64,000 nt of DNA from Halichoerus grypus (GCF_964656455.1 NC_135724.1:13105414-13169413), one strand, 5' to 3'. Shown: positions 1-13,400, counted from the first letter of the stretch. Program-made: numbers and translations. The notes: generated by a model not told the origin, from the letters alone.

Positions 1-12
1 GGGGGAGGGAGG

Positions 13-229
13 GGTGACTGGGTGGCGCAGTTGGTAAAGCATCTGAGTCTTGGTTTCAGCTCAGGTCCTGATCTCAGGATCATGAGGTTGAGCCCCTCCG
101 CAGGCTCCAGACTCAGAGCAAATCTTCGTGTAAGTTTCTCTCTTCCTATGCCCCTCTCCCCATCCCTGCTCTGTCTCTCTCTCTGGAATGAATAAATAAA
201 TGTTTTAAAAAATAAAATAAAATAAAATG
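13..229 (+). mobile_element. Can-SINE 1 (old, plus strand)
   Basis: A tRNA-like head (GACTGGGTGGCGCAGTTGG), a diverged body, a CT-rich stretch and an AATAAATAAA/A-rich tail ending near 229. It differs more from the young copies than the rest, so it is older. Confidence 0.85.
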
Positions 230-2089
230 GGGAGAGAGAGATAAAGGCATGAAGGGCTGACTTCTATGTCTTCATGAGTGTGTTGCTCACTCCGACAGAT
301 TTCTCTTTCTGGGGAATCTGGAGAGGGGTGAGGGAGAATGCTGGTATGACTATGCAGTTCTTCCCATGGAGAGAAGACGGGATGACCATACCTTTGGCTT
401 TTTTTCTCCACATTGCCTCAACTCTTTTATTTTTCTCCCTGATGCAGTGAGTCCAAGGACCGGGGCTTCAAATGCAGGTGCTAGAATCAAGGATGATCCC
501 CAAGCAAGAAACTGTAACTATATTTTTAAACCTTAATACTAGAATTCCAAGACATCGATGTGGGGGCGGTTATGCTTTCACTCCATCTGATGAAATTGGG
601 ATTGATAGCGAATGCAGTTGTGTTGCCTGGCGGTTGAGAAAGCCCACAGGTTGTGTACTTGTGTCACCTTACCCTATATGAATGGGAATGGACCAAGGGG
701 GAGGCTTTTGCTCAACTAGTAGCAGTGCTAGGAATCTGGAACAGCATAGAACTAGGCTGAACCTAGCGTTCCTTCCAACGGGAGAAAGTCTGAGTAAAAA
801 TAAGTCACAAACAGAGAGAAGGAGAAATAGTAGCTGAGGGTAAAAGAACAAATAAATGGGCTATGCAACAAGTAAAATCCAGTGTTACATTAACACCCTG
901 AAGGAGGTTCAGAGCAAGAGATGATATTGTCTCCTATGAGAGCTCAGGTATACCAGATGTCTTAGGGGATGGAGAGCACTCCTGTTTCTAGAAACTGATA
1001 GAGTTGAATGGAAACCTGCAAACCTGAGTGGGCTCGCTTTGGGAGACATGTGATGTGATGATGAGCTGGACCAGTTGTTGATGACTGAGTGACATTCCAG
1101 TGATATGCCACTATCTTTTGACTCTTATTTTTCAGGTTATATCTACTGCCCATCTGGTGGGATGTGGTATAACATTGGCTTATCAGTAAGATTGTACTAC
1201 TGATATTGTTGGTCAAATCTATTGGGAAATTGAGTTAAGAGCCTCCTACTCTACCCTGCCTCCTCCAAATGTTAGGGCATATATTTGTTTTGCTGTAGGA
1301 GAGCTTTGGATAAAGGCCAGGGAATGGCCTGTGTAGTCAGGAATGTGGGCTTGCCTCAAGAGAAGGTCTAGCCTTTGTCTTTGGCTTCTTGGAGGTAATC
1401 TGTGCCATACCCGATAGAAGTGCCTTTGTTTAGATGAGGGCAGGCCAATCTGGACTTTGAGGTGGGGCTGATCATGCCAGAAAGACCAACCATGTGATTT
1501 AGGTGGAAAGTTGTATCATGCATCATCAGTTGACCTGAAGACTGAGTTCAGCCATATGTGCAGTCAATCATGCCTACATAATGGAAGCTCCGATATACAA
1601 TCTGGACACCAAATGAGCTTCCCTGGTTTGCAATACTCCGTGCTACTATCACACACCCATGCTGGGAGGGTCACATGTCCTGACTCCATGGGAGGCAGCA
1701 ACCGGAGCTTTGCATGTGGAGGCCTCCATACTTTGCCCTCTGTACTTCTTCCCTTAGCTGACTTTGTCGTGAACCACAACCATGAGAGTAACAGCTCTCT
1801 GTGGGCTCTGTGGGGCCTTCCAGAGAATTATCAAAAGTGAAGGTGGTTTGGGAACCCCCAAATTTGTTTTTAATTTTTAATTTTTTTTCATTTTGGGGGC
1901 AACCCCCAAATTTGTAATTGGTGTCAGAAGTCTTGGGGACTGTGCCCTCAAACCTTGTCATTTGCCTAACTCTGGGCAATAAATTAAGAAAGAAGAAAAA
2001 AATAGATCAATTCCTTTGCCCCTGAGTTCTTTCATATTTCTAAAAACAACAACAGAAAGGAAAAGCAAGTAAGCAAGCAAATCTATGTA
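230..2089. other. Unassigned upstream stretch
   Basis: No gene or clear repeat assigned. The part from about 1800 to 1985 has the flavour of an old LTR end (ERVL type, low confidence). A 15-bp direct repeat AACCCCCAAATTTGT occurs at 1853-1867 and 1901-1915 around a T-rich insert. The short open frames here match nothing I know. Confidence 0.4.
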
Positions 2090-2825
2090 CCTTATGGAAA
2101 TCAAAACCACAAGGAAACGTCACACCCCCTAGAAAGGCTATAATTAAAAAGACAGATGATAACAAGTGTTGGTGGGGATTTGGAGAAACAGGAACCCTTA
2201 TACATTGTGGGTGGGTTTGGAAAATGATGTGGCTGCTTTGGGAAACGTCTGGCAGCTCTGGTTAAACATAGAGTTACCGTAGATCCAGCCATTCTGCTCC
2301 TAAAATGAAAGCATATGTCCACACAAAATCTTGTACATGAATGTTCACAGCAGAATTCCTAATAGCCCCCAAATGGAAACAGCCTATATGTCCATCAGTT
2401 GGTGAACTGGGTACATGAAATGTGGTATATTCATACAAGGGAATACAAGTTGGTGATACAAAGAATGAAGTACTGTTGTATTGTACAACATGGGTGAACC
2501 TCGAAAACAATATGAAATAAGCCTGACAGAAAGGGCTGCATGTTGCAGAATTCCATTTATATGAAATATCCGGCTTAGGCAAATCTACAGAGACAGAAAG
2601 ATGGGTGATAGCCTAGGACTGGGCGGGGGGGGGGGGGGGGGGGCGGTGTTGGGAGGAATCGGGGAGTGGCTGCTGATGGGTGCGAGATATCTTAGGGGTG
2701 TGTGTGTAACTAAATGTCCTAAAATTGATCGCGGTGGTGGTCGGAGTCTGTGATTATGCTAAAAACCGTTTATTATGCGCCTTAAATCGGTGAATTGTAT
2801 GGGATGTGAATTAGAGCTCAACAAA
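2090..2825 (+). mobile_element. LINE-1 (L1M-type) 3' end remnant
   Basis: Reads closely like the end of L1 ORF2 plus the start of the 3' UTR in sense orientation. Recognisable stretches include AAATCAAAACCACAAGGAAA, the ACAAGTGTTGGTGGGGAT region and the AGACAGAAAGATGGGTGATAG region. It is full of stops. It contains a run of 19 G at 2625-2643 and ends about 115 bases before the KDSR CpG island. Confidence 0.9.
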
Positions 2826-2939
2826 GCTGTTTTTGTTTTGTTTTGCTTTGAACGCAGCCTTGGGAAAGGAGATGAACTCTTAAGCTCAAGGAAATTCGAT
2901 CAGAGTGGGTTTTTAAACTCCACGGCAAGGCTTTCCCGG

Positions 2940-4420
2940 GGCTGTGAAACGCGACAGTGGGCTGCGACCAAGTTCTGAGGACGCCGAGAAGGCCCGACAT
3001 GGAGCCGGGACGTCGGCTTGATCTCAGGGCTCGCACAGTGCGACAGGGGCTGCCGAGCCCCACGCCGCGGCTCCGAGCGCCCGGGATCGCGTCCCCCGGC
3101 TCCGGCGGCCGCCCGGCGCGAGGGCGGAACCCGGGCCCGAGCGGCTCCCAGCCCCAGACGCAGCTCCGGGAGGCCTGCAAACCGGCCTCCGCGGTCCTAA
3201 GAAGCACCCCGACCCCACCCCGGAGCGTCCCCCCGGCCCTTCGGGAGGGCGCTCGGGGGCACCCCGTCCCCCGGGAGGTCGCGTGTCGCGTCCCAGAGCT
3301 CGGGCACAGGCCCCCAGCCCCCCGGTGCCCGCCTCCGGGAAGCGCCGCCCCGCCGCGGTCGCGCCCTCGGCCGGCTCCGCCTCTTCCCCTCCGGCCGCCG
3401 CCCCGCCCCGCGCCGGCCGCGAACCCAAACAGCGGCTCCTGCTGCGCGCGGCCGCGCGTGATCGCCGCGCCGCCGAGCCCCGCGCGCCCGCCCGCCCGCC
3501 CGGCTCGGCCCGGCCCCGCCGAGCGATGCTGCTGCTGGCGGCCGCCTTCCTCGTGGCGTTCGTGCTGCTGCTCTACATGGTGTCACCGCTCATCAGCCCC
3601 AAGCCCCTCGCCCTGCCCGGGGCGCATGTGGTGGTGAGTGGCCTCCTGTTGCTGCGCCGCCGCCGCCGCCGCCGCCGCCCGGCCCGCTCGGCCGCCCCGA
3701 GCCCGCCCCCTGGCGCGCCGGCCCGCGACCGAGGCCCAGCCGCCGGCGTCCCTTTCTCCGCCGAGGGCCACCTGCCGCCGCGCGGCCCGGCCCCGTCCCT
3801 GCGGGGGGCCGCGGGGACCCGCCCTCCGCCGCAGCTGGCCCTCGCCGGGGCCGGAGAGCGGGGTCCCGGGGCGCCCGGTGGCTCGGGAGCCGCTCGTTAA
3901 TCCCCGGGGCATCCGTGGGATGTGGATATTTTTGCGCTCGGTTTTCCGATGAGTCAACTGAGGAGCGGAGAGGCTGAGAAAGTTTGCCAAGGACACCGCG
4001 GTCGGTGGCCGCGCAGGGCGAGGCGCGCGGTCCCGGCCGGGTCGCGGGGAGGCGGGCGGCAGAGAAGGGGTCCCAGCCGCCGGGACCCCCCGAGGCAGCT
4101 GGGACCGGGACGACGGCCTGTGCGAGTGACAGAAAGAGCAGTTGCCAGAGGAATCCAGGAAGTGACTCACCTGGGGCGGGGGGCGGGGAGGGCGGGGAAC
4201 CGCCCCGAACGCAGGGGGCTGGCGGTCCTGGGCTGAGCGGTGTCGGGACGCTTCTGTCGGGTCTACACTGCTGGTCTGTCGGAGCTCAGCCCGGGGTCGG
4301 CCGACTGCTGTTTCAGGGCCGAGCTCTGCCAGCATTTCAGGGGCAGATGGACGAGCCCACCGACCTGCTAGCGTATGAGGGATGAAGGAGGCGCGGATGG
4401 GTTGGGTTCGTTTCTTACCG
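2940..4420 (+). promoter_or_regulatory. KDSR: KDSR CpG-island promoter region with 5' UTR
   Basis: Base composition changes sharply at about 2940 from an AT-rich L1 remnant to very GC- and CpG-rich DNA, and returns to ordinary composition near 4420. The island surrounds the first coding exon and runs into intron 1. No TATA box is obvious just before the start codon, as expected for a housekeeping CpG-island promoter. The exact transcription start cannot be read from sequence; the 5' UTR should lie within the few hundred bases before 3526. A G-rich run at 4173-4198 could form a quadruplex. Confidence 0.8.
3526..3633 (+). CDS. KDSR: KDSR coding exon 1 (residues 1-36)
   Basis: The start ATG at 3526 opens [20 protein letters not shown], the ER-directed hydrophobic N-terminus. 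It has G at -3 and C at +4, a moderate Kozak context. The exon ends at a GTGAGT donor (3634), and the next exon continues the HVV|VTGG junction exactly. The frame stays open upstream to 3283, but only from a GTG codon, so I keep the ATG. Confidence 0.97.
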
Positions 4421-7400
4421 GAAGCTAGTGTCCCCTCTCTGCAGGTGGCAGCACCCTCCTTCCACTGAGAGAGAATGCTCCTCACCTGCGCCCAGCACAG
4501 CCGCTCGCTATGGCTTTCTCCTCGGTTTTCTTATTTGGATCTCACAACCCCGAGGCACCCGAGGTGGGAGGGTGTTGAATAAGGAGAGTTGGTTCCTAAG
4601 CGGGCAGCACAAATCCTGCCGGAGGTGCCATATGCGTGTCTCGGCTGAGGTGGAGCCTCCCCACCGAGCTGTCTGGGCTGGGCTGGTCGGTTATTTTTGT
4701 GGGCTTTAAATCTGGACAAGCATTTGTGAATGAGAAAATGTATTTTTCTTTACCTTGCCCTCTGTAAAAATATTAGTATGTCTCCAACTCCTGCTGTTCC
4801 TGATGTGCAAGGTAGATGAGGTTAGTGTAAATTCATTTCGGAAGGGAGCGAGAGAAGCCAAACTTTACAGTGAGGCCAAATTCTGAAAGTGTCACCTCTC
4901 CAAGAGAACTTCTGCCTCAGAAGCATGGCTTTAAAAGTTGGAATCTTGCAGAAGTTACGTTTGCAGAGCGTAACTTGGAAGGAAACATAAAGCCAAAAGC
5001 AGGAATGAGCATTTCGATTGGGTATTTATAAGGGAGTTTCGCTTAACCTTGACTCCAGTCGTTCCAGCTTCATTGTGCCGCAGGCCACCAGTAAGATAAT
5101 CAGTCTGTTGGGGTAAACTAAGAAAATTTCTTATTTTCACCATCCCATTTTAATACGCCACTATAAATAATGTGAGGATGGCATGAATAATTCACATGAT
5201 GTCACCATCTGTCTTCTTTTTTAATGTCACAAGATGAGGGAAAGCACCATTCTTTTTCTTGAGATTTGTTAGGACCGGGCCAGGTGGTGTTAGGAGAGGG
5301 AGCTAACATTTAGGATGTCTGCTTATGTGAAAGCATGAACAGACTTAGGTCACAATTATTTATTGTTTTCTATTTAGAACAGTTCGCGTACACTACTATT
5401 ATCTCCCTAATGACAGTGATAAAGCAGCACAAGTATTACAGGATCTGTACTTAGGTTTAAAACCTGTTTAATCGACTTGGGGAGAACTGGAAAATTCAGG
5501 TCCTTCCTTTTTGGAGATGGCTGGGAGCAGTTCTTGCCACAAACCACCCTGTCTCTTGCCCTCAATAAGAGGGGTATGATGTGGGCGCCTGGGTGGCTCA
5601 GTTGGTTAAGCGACTGCCTTCGGCTCAGGTCATGATCCTGGAGTCCCCGGATCGAGTCCCGCATGGGGCTCCCTGCTAGGCAGGGAGTCTGCTTCTCCTT
5701 CTGACCCTCCCCCCTCTCATGTGCTCTCTCTCTCTCATTCTCTCTCTCATAAATAAATAAAATCTTAAAAAAAAAAAAAAAAGAGGTGTATGATGTGATG
5801 AAAGAGATAGTAACATTTAAATAATATTTTGCATTGAATCGTTAAGACGCAGTGATAAGGAAAGGAAATTAGGCTGTTATCTTTAGTGTCCCACATCTGG
5901 GCCCAGTTTACCAATTGTCAGGCAGCTGCATTCATATTTCCCACTTTCTCAGCCATCTCTTCCGTGTTGTTCTACCATTCGGAATAACACAGCCTGGACT
6001 TGGCTGATGAATATTCTTAGATACCTTCTAAGCATCAGCTTCGTTAGAAGGTTAGTTTCTCACGAGCTAGGACCGAAAGATTGAAGTCTTACCCTTGCTC
6101 TTATGGAATAAACTTAGAAGTGATCAGGTTGAACGGTCTCTTGGCTGTGTGCTAGCTTACCTATCACAGTCTAGAAAAAGGACAGCAATCACAGCAATAG
6201 CACTTTAGAGCATGTACGTTTAATCAGTAACCTCGTAACTTCAACTTCCATTGATTTATTGAATAACAAATAGGGAGACTTTACTTCCAATTTTTTTCGG
6301 CATTGTATTTTTCGGAGAAATGGAACCATGCACCATTTCTGCAAATTAATGTAGGCTGAGTACTTATTTAGCAACTGCTTATGCCAGGTTCTGTGCTCAG
6401 AGTGGGGGAGATAAATTGGACTTGGTGCTCATCCTCAAGGAGCTTGCAGTCTGGTCAGGGAGCTAAGACGTGTACACAGAGTGGAAAGTGATAGGCAAAG
6501 GACAGGACTGAGTGACAGAGTCAGGAAAGCTTCCTGGAGGAGGGGACTTTGGATCTGGCCTCTGCAGGCTAGGTAGGATTTGGATAGGTAGGTATGCAGG
6601 GGATGTTGGGTGGAGGGACATCGAGGCAGTAGCAACACCATCATACGATGGCCAGGGGCCTGTTAATTACTATGGAATTGGAATGGCTGGTGAGAATTAA
6701 AAAGCCAAGGCCACCCGTGAAATATCTCAGCAGCAAAGAGCTCCTCAGAGGCATCTGTTAGCTGGGGCAGCAGGTAGATTTTTACAGTGACCTTCTGGAG
6801 ATAATTGGTTAATTATCTGCCAAGGAAGTCTCTTCAATGGTGAGGACTTGGGGCTAAAGAAAACTAGGGGAGTCTAAGCATCCATGGAGATTGGTACCTT
6901 GTATAGGAGTGGCTTTATGATAATTTTAAAATCATTGAGATGGGGTCAAGGATGTTCACTACACCATGATTTATATCTAACAGTAAAATATTTGAAATAA
7001 TCCTAATGTCTGTTACAGGGAAATTGTGAACTAAGTTTTAATACAGCTCCTTAATGTAATATAGTGAAGCCTTTTAGTTTTTTGACATATTTTGATATGT
7101 ATTTTTTATCCTATTTTTTTAAAGATTTTATTTATTTATTTGTCAGAGAGAGAACACACAAGCAGGGGGAGCAGCAGGCAGAGGGAGAAGCAAGCTCCCC
7201 ACTGAGCAAGGAGCCCAATGTGGGACTTGATCCCAGGGCCCTGGGATCATCACCTGAGCTGAGGGCAGACACCCAACCAACTGAGCCACCCAGGCATCCA
7301 GATATATATTTTTTTAAAGTAGGATATGATACCGTGTAAGGTCAGATGCCTCTCTGATATTTCCCCACTTCCTTCACCTGACAACCCCGGGCCCCCACTC

Positions 7401-10400
7401 TCTTGCCCCATATTATATAATTTGCATAGGAAAAATGCCTGGAAAGATAATATTGCCTTACGAAGGTAAGTATCTATTGAGTCCTTCCTATATGCAGGCA
7501 CTGTGCTGAGTGCTAGGAATGTAGTGGGAGCAGAAATGGAGTTGGTATTTTTATGGCATGTGTGAGGCAGCGATAGGAGAGATGGTCATGAATCAAATAA
7601 TCACACAAATAAATGCATGGCTGTTTGAATATGTGAGTGCCATAAAGTAAAGGAAAAAGGATGCGGTGCTGAAAAGTGGGTTGAGGTTAGGGAAGGGGCA
7701 GTCAGTGAAGGTTTTCCTGAGGAAGTGATGTTTGAGCTGAGATTTATTTATTTTTTTAAGATTTATTTATTTGGGGGGCGGGGACGGGCAGAGGGAGAGA
7801 ATCTCAAGCAGACTCCCGCTGAGCACGGAGCCTGGCAAAGCAGGGCTGGATCCCACAACCCATGAGATCATGACCTGAGCTGAAACCAAGAGTTGGATGC
7901 TTAACTGACCTAGCCACCCAGGTGCCCCTGAGCTGAGATTTAATGGGTGAATGGGTGCCAGCTGGATGAAAAGAGGGGAGAAGAGCATTTCTGGCAGGGA
8001 AATAGAATGTGCAAAGGCCCTGTGGTTGGAGGGAGCGTGGAACTCAAAGACAGCCGGTAGGGCTGAGCTAGATTGTGAGGGGCAGAATAGTACAAGAAGG
8101 AAAACTTTGCCTTTTAATATTTCCATGTGATCATGTATTTCTTTTATAATAAGCGGTCATGGAAAATATTAGAAGATCTGTGCAGGTAGCTCTTTTTTTT
8201 TTTTTTTTTTTTTTTTTAAAGATTTTATTTATTTATTTGAGACAGAGAGAATGAGAGAGAGAGCACATGAGAGGGGGGAGGGTCAGAGGGAGAAGCAGGC
8301 TCCCTGCCGAGCAGGGAGCCCGATGCGGGACTCGATCCAGGGACTCCAGGATCATGACCTGAGCCGAAGGCAGTCGCTTAACCAACTGAGCCACCCAGGC
8401 GCCCTGTGCAGGTAGCTCTTTTTTGCATCTCTTGTGGAGAGAGTCATATAAGAGATAAGCAGTAAGGAAATAAGATTCATTTGAATTTGGAACCAGAGGT
8501 AGACTAATGTATTATTTATTAGCTCAATTTATAAGGCACTTTCCTTCCAGTGAATGCAGAAAAATATAGGTGTGCAGTTTATAGTTCAGTACCGAAAACA
8601 ATCGGCAGCAGGACCCGCTGACAGTAACATCTCTCATGTCTGCACTTCCTTCGTTAAGTCTGGGACGAAGAAACTACAATAGCTAAAAATCTGGTTCTTG
8701 TAGGTTGGGTTTTAGAGCTCATCATAGTCGTGTGAAATAAACTTCCCGCAGCAGGGCAATTTCAAGAGCTAAGAAGATTTTATTATTTTTGCTTTTAGGT
8801 TACGGGAGGCTCCAGTGGCATTGGAAAGTGTATTGCTATCGAGTGCTATAAACAAGGAGCGTTTATAACTCTGGTGGCACGAAATGAGGTAAGTCTTCTG
8901 GGCGTGTTGTTACTCCCTTACTGGGCTTTGGATTAGCCAGAGAGGCGGTGTGCGTGTCCTGGGATTCCGGAACCTGTGCGAGAAATGGCTCGTATCTCTG
9001 GTTCCACGTGTGATTTTTGGACCACTGGTTATTTCTCAGATTCGGGGCAAAGACTTCTTGGTTGAAGTCAGGCCAGTTCCACAAATATTTATTCAGTTTC
9101 GACAGCTGTTAGGCAACCTCAGAGGCGCTGCGGGTGGCGATGGGAGAGGCCGCAGGGAGCCAGGGAGGGCGTCCACCTGCCCGCAGGAGAAGGCAGAGCC
9201 GATGGCCCAGCTGATAGCCGAGTCCTGAAGGGCGTGCAGGTGTCTCTGTAATTTGCTTATTACCGAGATGATGTACATCTCTAATGAAACCCAGACTCCA
9301 CAGGGGAGTCTTGCTCCTCCCCAGCACTGCAGCAAAACAGTGTTTTTCCGTGTCAAGTCAACACAAGGTCTGTTTTTCTTTTCTTTTCGTGCCCCCCACC
9401 CCCCGCGGGGTCTGTTATTCTTGACAAAGTTGTTTCCACAGCCAAAGCAATGACACTGGACTCACACGAACAGTTGTGGAGTCCTCTGGCTCCAGGGAGG
9501 TGGGTGGGGGGAGGCCACCATGCCTGTGTTATGGGCCACCTGCCGCTGTTCCGTGCCTGGCGTCATGCTTGGCTCCCAGCGGGTGCTCAAAACGGTTGCA
9601 GAATGAAGACATGAGGGGAGGGTTGATGGAGGGATGGGGACACCAGCGTGGTGGCATCATTGCTTGGGGACTTTGGATTCACATATGCCAAAGGAGGGCA
9701 ACAGTGGGGTGACCAACCATTCAGGTGGGGGTGCACAGCTGCCATGGAGGGCCTCGGGGGGAAATGTTTAAATATTGGCACACAATTAGGCTTTGATGTT
9801 CATGATTTCTTCTTAAAATCAAGAAAGGCAGAATTGCTACCTCCTCTCATTTGTGTCCTGACATCTCTAATAATGAATTCGCTTTGGCATCAAAGCCACT
9901 TGACGGGAAGGAAAACGTCACTTTATTTTGTTTGATTAAAGATTTTATTCATCTATTTTTGTGAGGGAGAGAGCACAAGTGGGGCAGAGGGGCGGAGGGA
10001 GAAGTAGACTCCCTGCCGAGCAGGGAGCCCGATCCGGGACTCGATCCCAGGACCCTGGGATCATGACCTGAGCCGAAGGCAGACGTTTAAGTGACTGAGC
10101 CACCCAGGCATCCAGAAAACATAACTTTAATAAAATGGCATTATGTGAAATTTAAACAGTGCTGATATTTGAAAGAAGATAGGTGAAAAGGAACCAGGGT
10201 TGGCCCCATGTTTCAGGTGCTCAGAAGCTCTTTCTGTGGGTCCTTGCATTGCTAGACGTGAATGAGCAGATGAGCCTTCTGGCTTCCAGAAATTCTTTAT
10301 TTTCTAATATAATTGTTTATTCCAGTTTTGACAAGGCAAGTTGTGTGTGTCTATTAATAGAATATTATTTTATTATAGACACATCCACGTTCGGAACACC

Positions 10401-13400
10401 CACGTTTCTTTCCGAAAGATTCCCCTCCTTTTTTGTTCTTCTCTAGCTATCCTGATGTTTTTAAATTACAACTTTTAGAACAAATTAAGAACTGTAAACT
10501 GATATATCTCTCTTGTTGAAAAATGAGTCAAGCAAACAAAATTGAGACCTTGGAAGAATCTCTCAGTTACAGGGTGGCTTTGCTTGTCTTAAGATTATTC
10601 TCGAAAGTAGCCAGGATTAGGTTTTCTCAATCTATCTAAAAGGTGATTTTTACTATATTTGCTTTTATGGGAGAGGAGGAAAATATTGGACAGTCTCTTA
10701 CGAAAGCACTCTTGACGTGGAATCACACGAACCCTGAAGTTTGGGAAGCATTGCACGACCATGTGGTGGTTCTTGTTTTATGTCACAACTACATAATGTC
10801 AGATCAAAACATTTATTAGCAGTGAGATGGTGCCCATCAGCAATTAGTACTGTTAATTGGGATTTTGCAGTTCATTTATTTTTCTGTTATCTTTCAGAAA
10901 ACCCTTGCTATCACTTAATCATAGCCGAGCATAACTTCACAGCTTCTTTCTTTCATAGACTGTGGCCCACAGCGATGCAATAAAGGTGCTGTCGTGCGTG
11001 TTTTCTAGACTTTAATAAATACTTACACAAATAATTGCTTTCTTGCCCCATTTAAACAAACAAGCAGACAAATAGACAATCACCAGAACTAATTGTGCTC
11101 TGTTGCTTTCAGGACAAGCTGCTGCAGGCAAAGAAAGAAATTGAAAAGCACTCTATTAATGATAAACAGGTATGATCAGTCTTCGTGATACATTTTCTGT
11201 ACTAATCAGCACAGCTGTGTAAAGGAAAGTGTTATTTCAACTGTGAATAGTTCAGGTAAAGCCTGTAGGATTTTCCTAATTAAAATACATATTAGACTGT
11301 TTTTTTAAAAAGGCAAAATCATTTAAATTGTCTGTGAGTTCAGGTTATTACCAAAAATGTACAGACTTTGAGTTCCACGTACCAATGATCAAATAATGTT
11401 TTTCTAGAAGATGATTTTATTTCAGTTATTTATTTAAGGTAACTTCATACAAACACTTAAGGGGAAAGGGGTACTAAATTTTTTGGGGGGGTTATGGCAT
11501 TTTTGGGTGAATAAAACGTTGTGTGTATACATATATGTATCTTTCAGTATAAAACATAATAACAAGTTACTATGACACTCATCACCAAGCTTAAGAAATG
11601 AGATTTACTAGGGCCCCTGAAACCCCCCTGGGAGCCCATATCAGCTGCCCATATCCTCCGGTCTCATTCCTAGAGGCAGCCCGCAACCTGATTTTCATGT
11701 TGATTCGTCCTTTGCTTTTCTTTATAATTTGACTAGATGGTGCACGTGACCCTAAATAATATACTGTTTATTTCTGCGTCTCTTTGAACTTTATGGCATC
11801 ATTATTTTTTTTGTCAGCCTTCCCGAGGCATTCTTCACATACCCTTCAGCTCACCGATTGAAAGTGTACAGCTCAGTGACGTTTGGCTTAGCCGCAGAGT
11901 TGCTCAACCAGCACCAGAATCGGTTTTAGAACCTTTCTGTCATCCTGTAAAGAAAGTCTGGACCTTGTCACTCCCCACTTCCTCCCAACCCCCACAGCCC
12001 CAGGCAATCACTAATCTACTTTCTGTCTGTGTAGATTTGTAGGACATCATTCTTTAGGCATTTTTGTGCAACTTGATCTCTTCACTGGATACTGCTTTTG
12101 AGATTCCTCTGTGTTGCTGCCTAAAGTCATAGTTCATTCATTTTTTTACTGCTGGATAGCGTTTTCCTGGATATATATAGAAGACCTCTTGTTCATCAGT
12201 TCTACTGTTGGTGGATATTTCGTTTCCAGTTTTTTGGTTAGTTTTATTTCTTGCTGTTACTGAAGGTTTTCTTCATGTCTCTGCACACACGTGCGAGAGT
12301 GGACGGTGCCTGGAAATGGAAGTGTGGAGAAATAGTTACAGCACACATGCATCTTCAGCTTCACTGGAACGGGTACATGCCCACCAATAGTGCTCGGGGC
12401 CTCTTGTTGCCTCACATCCTTGCCAACACTTGGTATTGGCAGGCTTTCTAATTTTTGCTTTTCGGATGGGTTTGAAATGATATTTCACTGTAGTTTTTTT
12501 TTTTTAATTTTTGAATTATTTTTTTAAAAAGATTTTATTTATTTATTTGAGAGAGAGAGTGCCCGAGCACAGGGGGAGGAGTGGTGGGGGAGGGAGAGGG
12601 AAAGAATCTCAAGAGACTCCATGCCAAGTGAGCGTGGAGCCCGGTGCAGGGCTCGATCCCACCACCCCGAGATCATGACCCAAGCCGAAAGCAAGAGTCA
12701 GACGCCTAACTGACTGAGCCACCCAGATTCCCCTCACTGTAGTTTTAATTGCCTCTTTTTCCCCTCCAAAATATGTTAGAGAGCTTTCCATGTCATGAAA
12801 AATAAATCGGCCTGATTTTTTGTAACAGAGTCTCAGGTACCCACAGTGCACGCAGTCATTTCCCCGTGCGTGGGCTGTCGGCAGGTCTTCTGCTTTGGCG
12901 CTCTGTGCGCAGGTAGAGGTCCTCATCCACATCTCCTTGTGTACACATGTGAGGTTTTCTCCAGTACCTTGGCTTCTGTGCCCCCTTCTCTGAAGCCTGT
13001 GAACATTGGAAAGCTGCCAGCTTGGCAAATCTCCCCATTTTTTTTTTTTCGTATTCGTGTAAGTTCTGATAGAGAAAGAAGTATCCTGTAAAACCACGGA
13101 GCTCATGTGCTCCTGGCTGAAGGCCAGGCCTGCTGTCAGCACCATCTCGGTGCCCTGGACTTCTTCACCATGACTTCTGCACCCACCTCTGCCGTCCGAA
13201 GGCTGTAGGTCATGCGGCGAGTTCCTGCCATCTGCATCGGGGAAGGGAAGATAGGCAGGGCTGGCCTGGGCCAGAGGGAGCTCGCTCCTTCTACCAGCAC
13301 AGAAGGGGTTTGCTGCACAGCTTAGCACAAGCAGTCCCCTGTGGACACTTTTCCTGGTGATTTGTGAACCTTTTTTTTAAAATTTTACTTGTCTGTGGGA

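Larger units (their letters stand above)
3634..8798 (+). other. KDSR: KDSR intron 1 (5165 bp)
   Basis: The intron runs from donor GTGAGT to acceptor TTTTAG. Its first 800 bases are the downstream part of the CpG island, including eight CGC triplets at 3655-3678. The rest holds Can-SINEs at 5583, 7113, 7747 and 8198 and antisense L2 remnants at about 6355-6640 and 7455-8065. I see no exon or RNA gene in the unlabelled parts (4420-5567, 5800-6350, 6640-7110). Confidence 0.9.

Noticed and set aside
3283..3525. In-frame open extension of 81 codons ahead of the KDSR ATG
   Set aside because: It begins with GTG, not ATG. The composition is CpG-island Arg/Ala/Pro coding noise, and the ATG at 3526 starts the conserved hydrophobic N-terminus.
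3583..4485. 300-codon open frame on the minus strand over the KDSR CpG island
   Set aside because: It is rich in Arg, Ala, Pro and Gly because stops are rare in GC-rich DNA. It overlaps KDSR exon 1 antisense and resembles no protein family.
12609..13328. 239-codon open frame on the minus strand in KDSR intron 3
   Set aside because: Part of it is Can-SINE 7 and part is L1 or unique intron. No known protein features and no splice context.
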